From an uncultured Collinsella sp. (lineage in GTDB: Bacteria; Actinomycetota; Coriobacteriia; Coriobacteriales; Coriobacteriaceae), in the NCBI GenBank assembly GCA_900541045.1, contig UQID01000005.1, forward strand, positions 1 through 64,000: 64,000 nt of DNA, given 5' to 3'. Below are positions 59,208 to 64,000 of the stretch, piece after piece (the first letter of the stretch is position 1; each line of letters starts with the position of its first letter). The position numbers were made by a program, and so were the translations under genes. Below the pieces are notes generated by a model, which saw only the letters and a list, made by a program, of their open reading frames with translations, had not been told where the DNA came from and made no database searches.

Positions 59208-62200
59208 TTAGATAACCGTCACGCGTCCCTGATTACCCACAATCGCCTTGGCCTCTGCCAGCAGCGGGATCGAGCGCGCGTTGACCTTGGCCGGTACTTC
59301 GGCACGCAGTACGCGCCCGTCCACCTGCTCGATAAAGATCTCCACGCGGTCGCCGCCCGGGTTGGCGGTAAGCACCGTGGCAAGACGCGCCATATTGCCC
59401 TGGCTAAAGCGGCTGTTGGGCACCATGACCTCAAACACCTTGGGCTTGTTGTTCTCCTCGTTGAGCTCGAGCGGCACGATCTCCTGCGCGATGATCTGGT
59501 CGCCGCGGTCCGAGCGCTCGAGCTTGCCCTTAATGCGCACAAAGGCATCGGACAGCTGCGCGCCGGTCTCGGGATCGACCTCGCCGTACAGGTACCCCTC
59601 GGCCTCCTTGTAGGTCTTGGGGAACACCACGACCGTGGCCTCGCCCTCCATGTCCTCGAGCTGCACGATACCCATGGGATCGCCGTTTTTGGTCACGCGC
59701 TTGGACACGCTCGAGACCATGCCGGCCCACCACAGCGCCTTGCCCTCGGGAATCTCCTGGTTGATGGTGCCGCCCGTGGGGTTCTGAACTTCGTAGCCGG
59801 TATCGATCTGCGAGAACGAGAAGTCGCGCGCCTTGGCTAGTGCATACTCAAACGGACGCAGCGGGTGGTCCGAGACGTAGATGCCCAGAACCTCCTTCTC
59901 CTGGCTCAGCTTAAGGTGGCGGTCCCATTCCTGGCCATCCGGATCGGGCACGCTCACCTCAAAGCCCGAGCCCTCAACGTCGCCAAACATATCGAAGAAC
60001 GACGTCTGGCCGCTCGCGCGATCTTTCTGGCGCTTTACCGCGGCATCGATGATGTTCTCGGGGTTGTTCTTGTCCACAAAGTGCATCATCTGGCGACGTG
60101 GATACCCCGTGGAGTCGAAGGCGCCTGCCTTGATGAGCGATTCGATCACGCGACGATTGGCCTGGCTCGAGTCCACGCGCTCGACAAAGTCGTGCAGCGT
60201 CTTAAACGGGCCGCCCGCCTCGCGCTCGGCGATAATCGCCTGCGCCACGCCGGTGCCCACGCCGCGGATACCGGCCAGACCAAAGCGCACGCCTTCCTTG
60301 GTAGCCGTGAACTCGGTACCGGACTCGTTGACATCTGGCGACAGCACGGGGATGCCGTCGTGACGGCACGCCGAGACGTAGTGCACGATCTTGTCGGTCT
60401 TACCCGTATAGGACGTCAGAACGGCCGCCATGTACTCGTGTGGATAGTGTGCCTTGAGCCACGCCGTCTGCATAACCAGGATGGCGTAGCCAGCGGAGTG
60501 CGACTTGTTAAAGGCGTAAGATGCAAACTCGAGAACATCATCCCAAATCTTCTGGGCGACCTCGCGCGTGTAGTTGTTCTTGATAGCGCCATTCATCCAG
60601 TGGTCGTAAGTGGTCTCGTCCGAGCCATCCTCCCAGTGGAGCACCGTCGACGTGAGCAGCTTGATCTTTTTCTTAGCCACGGGCTTACGGATACGCGAGT
60701 CCGATTCGCCCTTGGAGAAGCCGCACATCTCGACGGAGATGAGCATAACCTGCTCCTGGTAGACCATGGTGCCGTAGGTTTCGCCCAGGATGTCGTCCAG
60801 ACGGTCGTCGTAGGAGACGGCCGGCTCCTTGCCGTTCATACGGTTGATGTAGGACGAGACCATGCCGGCGCCCAGCGGGCCCGGGCGGTACAGAGCGATC
60901 AATGCTACGACGTGCTTGTACTCGGTGGGCTTCATGTTCTTGATCGTGGCCGTCATGCCGGCGGACTCGACCTGGAAGACGCCGGCGGTGTGACCGGAGC
61001 CCATGAGCTTAAAGATCTCGGGGTCGTCAAAGGGAATCTCTTCCTCTTTGATGTCGATGCCGAAGTTCTTTTTGATGTTTGCCTTGGCCTTGGAGATAAC
61101 CGTCAGCGTGCGCAGGCCCAGGAAGTCCATCTTGAGCAGGCCCATGTCGGCGACGGTATGGCCCTCGTACTGGGTGATCTCGACGCCGCCCTTGGTGTCG
61201 AGCTTGGTGGGCACGTGCTCGTTGACGGGGTCACGGCAGATCAGAACGGCGCACGCGTGCACGCCCTCGCCACGGGTGAGGCCCTCGATCGAGAGCGCCG
61301 TGTCGATGATGCGGCGGGCGTCGTCGTCCTTTTTATATGCCTCGGCAAAATCGGGGTTAAACAGATCCTCTTTGCCGGGTTGCTTTTCGAGCACCTGCTT
61401 GAGCTTGACCTTGGGGTCGCTCGAGACCATCTTGGACAGGCGCTGGCCCATGTAGACCGGGTAGTCCAGAACGCGCGCGGCGTCGTTGATGGCCTGCTTG
61501 GCCTTAATGGTCGAGTAGGTGATGACGTGGGTGACCTTCTCGGGACCATAGAGCTGGCGAACGTGCTCCACGACCTCGAGGCGCCGCTCATCGTCGAAGT
61601 CCATATCGATATCGGGCATCTCGGTACGCTGCGGAGACAGGAACCTCTCGAACATCAGGCCGTTCTCGAGCGGGTCGAACGCGGTGATGTTCATGGCGTA
61701 GGCGACGATAGCGCCGGCGGCAGAACCACGGCCGGGGCCGACGCCGATGCCGTTGTCCTTGGCCCATTGCACGTACTCGGCAACGATCAAGAAGTAGGCG
61801 GCAAAGCCCTTGTCGCAGATGACCTTGTATTCGTACTCAAAGCGCTCTTTGATGTTGACGCCACCGATCTCGCGTGTGGCCCAGTCGTCACCATAGTGCT
61901 GGCGCAGGCCCTTCTCGCACTCGCGGCGGAACTGGCTCTCGTGCGTCTCGCCGGGATCGAGCAACGGGAAGCGCGGCAGGATGATGGAGTCCCAGTCGAG
62001 CTCGACGTAGCACTTGTCGGCGATCTCGAGCGTGTTGTCGCAGGCCTCGGGGCAATACGGGAACATCGCCCGCATCTCCTCCTCGGTCTTCATGTAAAAC
62101 TCCGAGCCGGTCATGCGCATACGGTTAGGGTCGTCGACCTTGGCGTTCATGCCAATGCACATGATGACGTCCTGCACGGGGGCGTCCTCGCGGCGCAGGT

Positions 62201-63011
62201 AGTGGAAGTCGTTGGTGGCGATGACCTTGACGCCCACCTGTTTGGCGATATCGATGAGCGTGCGGTCCATCTGCTCGTCGGTCAGGCCGTTATCGGTGGT
62301 AATGCCGTGTTCCTGAATCTCGATGTAAAAATCGCCGGGGTCGAAGGTGTCACGGAAGGTCTCGGCCCATTTGATGGCGCCCTCCATGTCACCGCGGTCG
62401 ATGTACTTGGGAATGATGCCCGCGATGCAGGCGCTCGTGCAGATCATGCCCTTGGCATGGCGGCGCAGATTGTCGAGCGTCACGCGCGGCTTGTAGTAAA
62501 AGCCCTGCACGGCGGCCTCGGAAACCGTCTGCATCAGGTTGACGTAGCCCTCCTGGTCCTTGGCCAGAAGGATCATGTGGTAGAGCTCGGGCTTGTGGTC
62601 GCGGGCGAGCGTCTCGTCCGGCGTAAAGTAGACCTCGCAGCCAAAGATGGGTTTGATGACCAGGGGCGGCTTGAGCTCGTCGATGTTGCCCTTCTCGTCC
62701 CACATGGCCATGTCCTTCACGTACTGGGCATGCTCGCGCGGGTTTGCCTCGGGATCGGGCTCCACCAGCTCGTCGCGACGGTCCTTTTCCAAGAAGGCCT
62801 TGTCGTGACTCCAGGTTTTGTACTCGGGCGTGTTGTGGTTGACGGCGTCGCAGGCCAGCGCCAGATCGGGCACGCCATACATGTAGCCGTGGTCGGTAAT
62901 GGCGACGGCGGGCATGCCCAGCTCAACGGCGCGGTTGACCATATCCTGGATACGGGTTGCGCCGTCGAGCATGGAGAAGACAGTGTGGTTGTGCAGATGG
63001 ACGAATGCCAT
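59208..63011 (-). CDS. dnaE: DNA polymerase III subunit alpha
   Basis: A 1267-residue DnaE, the replicative polymerase catalytic subunit. The PHP domain is intact (HLHNHTVFSMLDG, AITDHGYMYG), with an insert of about 60 residues after residue 60. The polymerase active site includes GPGRGSAAGA and PDIDMDFDDERR near residue 470. Tandem helix-hairpin-helix and an OB-fold (EGEATVVVFPKTYKEA) follow, then a beta-binding region. It has no PolC-type exonuclease domain. The ATG at 63011 leads directly into the PHP domain. The intact PHP residues suggest intrinsic proofreading, as in other DnaE1 proteins. Confidence 0.97.
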   Translation of the reverse strand: MAFVHLHNHTVFSMLDGATRIQDMVNRAVELGMPAVAITDHGYMYGVPDLALACDAVNHNTPEYKTWSHDKAFLEKDRRDELVEPDPEANPREHAQYVKDMAMWDEKGNIDELKPPLVIKPIFGCEVYFTPDETLARDHKPELYHMILLAKDQEGYVNLMQTVSEAAVQGFYYKPRVTLDNLRRHAKGMICTSACIAGIIPKYIDRGDMEGAIKWAETFRDTFDPGDFYIEIQEHGITTDNGLTDEQMDRTLIDIAKQVGVKVIATNDFHYLRREDAPVQDVIMCIGMNAKVDDPNRMRMTGSEFYMKTEEEMRAMFPYCPEACDNTLEIADKCYVELDWDSIILPRFPLLDPGETHESQFRRECEKGLRQHYGDDWATREIGGVNIKERFEYEYKVICDKGFAAYFLIVAEYVQWAKDNGIGVGPGRGSAAGAIVAYAMNITAFDPLENGLMFERFLSPQRTEMPDIDMDFDDERRLEVVEHVRQLYGPEKVTHVITYSTIKAKQAINDAARVLDYPVYMGQRLSKMVSSDPKVKLKQVLEKQPGKEDLFNPDFAEAYKKDDDARRIIDTALSIEGLTRGEGVHACAVLICRDPVNEHVPTKLDTKGGVEITQYEGHTVADMGLLKMDFLGLRTLTVISKAKANIKKNFGIDIKEEEIPFDDPEIFKLMGSGHTAGVFQVESAGMTATIKNMKPTEYKHVVALIALYRPGPLGAGMVSSYINRMNGKEPAVSYDDRLDDILGETYGTMVYQEQVMLISVEMCGFSKGESDSRIRKPVAKKKIKLLTSTVLHWEDGSDETTYDHWMNGAIKNNYTREVAQKIWDDVLEFASYAFNKSHSAGYAILVMQTAWLKAHYPHEYMAAVLTSYTGKTDKIVHYVSACRHDGIPVLSPDVNESGTEFTATKEGVRFGLAGIRGVGTGVAQAIIAEREAGGPFKTLHDFVERVDSSQANRRVIESLIKAGAFDSTGYPRRQMMHFVDKNNPENIIDAAVKRQKDRASGQTSFFDMFGDVEGSGFEVSVPDPDGQEWDRHLKLSQEKEVLGIYVSDHPLRPFEYALAKARDFSFSQIDTGYEVQNPTGGTINQEIPEGKALWWAGMVSSVSKRVTKNGDPMGIVQLEDMEGEATVVVFPKTYKEAEGYLYGEVDPETGAQLSDAFVRIKGKLERSDRGDQIIAQEIVPLELNEENNKPKVFEVMVPNSRFSQGNMARLATVLTANPGGDRVEIFIEQVDGRVLRAEVPAKVNARSIPLLAEAKAIVGNQGRVTVI

Positions 63012-63365
63012 GTAATGAGCTCCGATGCGGGTTCGTGTTCTGACTGAACGATTTTACCCCACGGCACGGACGCCCACCGAAAGTAGCTAATTTGGGACGA
63101 GGCTTTTTGTAGGTTCGCCCGCTCTCGAGCCCGTTTGGTGTGGGTTTTATCGCCGCCCCAAGCCGTTTGGTGTGGGTTTTCGCGAGAGCAACTTCTCTAT
63201 GTTGGAGAAACCGCAGGTAAATGATGGTGTCGGATTTCGAATTCGCTCGATGAAGTTCAAAACCCACACCATCGAGGCACGAAATTACCGAAGAAGCACA
63301 ACATTGGTGCCAGGTACTTTTGACAGGTTAGCGCTGAGCACATCTGGCAGATTCCTAAGGAACAT
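63012..63365. other. intergenic region upstream of dnaE, holding repeat copy 3
   Basis: A 354-base gap between the dnaE start and the end of the XRE gene. It contains the inverted-repeat element at 63131-63271, and GAAAGTAGCTAATTTGGGACG at 63080-63100, which is nearly repeated at 14523-14543 upstream of the rRNA methyltransferase. The dnaE promoter should lie in the first 100 bases; no convincing hexamers seen. Confidence 0.35.
63131..63271 (+). repeat. long-inverted-repeat element, copy 3
   Basis: An 18-base direct repeat CCGTTTGGTGTGGGTTTT occurs at 63131-63148 and 63163-63180. AAAACCCACACCA at 63259-63271 is complementary to both. Between them lies AAACCGCAGGTAAA (63208-63221), the box shared with copies 1 and 2. 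The arms are unrelated in sequence to the other copies. Confidence 0.5.
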
Positions 63366-63650
63366 CTACTCCCCTGCGTCTGTCATGAGGACAGCAGCGC
63401 ACTCGCTGGGGCGTGCATCCTCCAGGCCGGAGAAGAACTCGACAACCGGAACATCCAAACCGTCCGCAAGTTTGCAGAGCCACTCGAGCGAGGGGTTGAA
63501 CTTCCCAACCTCAAACTTGTTCAGGGCAGAACGGTCGATGCCCGATCGCTCGGCGGCAAAGGTCTGACTGTAGCCCCTTTGCACGCGAATACGACCGGCG
63601 TTAACGCCCACGACCTTGCGGATAGATATGTTGATGCCATCGCTTTTCAT
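63366..63650 (-). CDS. XRE-family helix-turn-helix regulator
   Basis: A 94-residue Cro/C1-type regulator. The helix-turn-helix is RIRVQRGYSQTFAAERSGIDRSALNKFEVG, followed by PSLEWLCKLADGLDVPVVEFF, a standard XRE fold. It is transcribed away from the methyltransferase gene across 116 bp with a strong palindrome, the arrangement of restriction-modification controller proteins. The ATG at 63650 lacks a good ribosome site; a GTG at codon 14 is an alternative start. Confidence 0.85.
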   Translation of the reverse strand: MKSDGINISIRKVVGVNAGRIRVQRGYSQTFAAERSGIDRSALNKFEVGKFNPSLEWLCKLADGLDVPVVEFFSGLEDARPSECAAVLMTDAGE

Positions 63651-63692
63651 GGCTGCAATCGTATTGACGAACGCACCGTTCGCTGAGGTTTA

Positions 63693-63747
63693 TATTCCAC
63701 AATATCGAGATCGAGGTTAGACTGTTGTGGACTATATTCCACAACAG
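63693..63747. promoter_or_regulatory. palindromic operator between XRE regulator and methyltransferase
   Basis: CTGTTGTGGA (63722-63731) and TCCACAACAG (63738-63747) form a perfect 10-bp dyad around CTATAT. A second half site, TATTCCACAATA, lies at 63693-63704, toward the regulator gene. The spacing resembles paired C-protein or XRE operators that control divergent genes. CTATAT may itself be part of a minus-10 element. Confidence 0.65.
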
Positions 63748-63766
63748 CAACGGGGGATCGATTTCC

Positions 63767-64000
63767 ATGGCTCAGCAGGTTAAATCTCGCAAGAGAGTGC
63801 AGGAGCACGGAGAGGTCTTTACGAACGAGCGCGAAGTCAACGCCATGCTCGATATGGTCAAACAGGAGACTGAGCGCATCGAATCCCGTTTTCTGGAGCC
63901 GGCGTGCGGCAATGGCAATTTCCTGGCCGAGGTACTGCGCCGCAAGCTCGCCGTTGTAAGCCAGCGTTACAAGAAGAATCCCGACGATTACCAACGCAAT
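63767..64000 (+). CDS. DNA methyltransferase (N6-adenine type), 5' part, runs off the window
   Basis: The first 78 codons of a gene cut by the window end. It begins MAQQVKSRKRVQEHGEVFTN, and has EREVNAMLDMV and then FLEPACGNGNFLAEVLRRKL, motif I of the SAM-binding fold of Mrr/type I-III-like N6-adenine methyltransferases. GGGGGA lies upstream of the ATG. With the divergent XRE gene it is probably the first gene of a restriction-modification or related defence system. Confidence 0.75.
   Translation, partial: MAQQVKSRKRVQEHGEVFTNEREVNAMLDMVKQETERIESRFLEPACGNGNFLAEVLRRKLAVVSQRYKKNPDDYQRN

Noticed and set aside
59865..63047. A 1060-codon open frame opposite dnaE
   Set aside because: It is antisense to a certain dnaE and shows only the low-complexity pattern typical of third-position GC bias.

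Overview
The window is GC-rich, densely coded DNA that looks like a gut Coriobacteriia chromosome, most likely Collinsella or a close relative. This is inferred from gene content and style: two DegV proteins, a clostridial-type (class III) fructose-bisphosphatase, a superoxide reductase, oxygen-independent QueH, formate-tetrahydrofolate ligase, a short-chain dehydrogenase that resembles bile-acid 12-alpha-hydroxysteroid dehydrogenases, and large Lys/Asp-rich surface proteins. I saw no rRNA, tRNA, CRISPR array, complete prophage or insertion sequence.

Layout. 1-4.9 kb: M20 dipeptidase and HAD phosphatase, divergent DegV, a RelE/YafQ-DinJ toxin-antitoxin pair and a LOG-family protein. 5-12.2 kb: queuosine genes (tgt; queH-queA), the HSDH-like dehydrogenase, a coiled-coil membrane protein and a DUF3267 protease-like protein. 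12.3-21.5 kb: a methionyl-tRNA-synthetase-like enzyme with a variant KMSKS loop, a NOL1/NOP2/Sun rRNA methyltransferase, a 56-residue membrane protein, a TIM-barrel protein, DegV 2, fbp and two GtrA-like proteins. 21.5-29.2 kb: a two-gene operon for a 1993-residue surface protein and a 300-residue membrane-anchored protein, both with DUF4430 (transcobalamin-C-like) domains, behind a cobalamin riboswitch. 29.2-34.7 kb: UbiB-family kinase with a small partner, C69 dipeptidase, and fchA-folD. 34.7-41.7 kb: duplicated lipoproteins, a secreted PI-phospholipase C, an amber-interrupted pseudogene, a DUF1016 nuclease and an ADP-ribosylglycohydrolase. 42-48.5 kb: zinc-ribbon proteins, a CDF metal exporter, a membrane protein and a Cys-rich small protein. 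48.9-55.6 kb: fhs, ruvCAB, a catalytically degenerate NadE-like protein and superoxide reductase. 55.7-64 kb: SWIM-SNF2 helicase, dnaE, and at the right edge a divergent XRE regulator/DNA methyltransferase pair around a palindromic operator, probably the start of a restriction or defence locus.

Themes. The best candidate for an undescribed system is the riboswitch-controlled DUF4430 operon, which I read as corrinoid capture at the cell surface. One-carbon metabolism seems split between a FolD that lacks its cyclohydrolase lysine and a separate FchA encoded 2 bp upstream, with fhs about 14 kb away. Intergenic DNA carries several unnamed structured repeat families: a multi-hairpin element after two stop codons, a long-inverted-repeat element with a shared internal box (three copies), short hairpins ending CCGCAACTTA, and a tandem array of palindromes.
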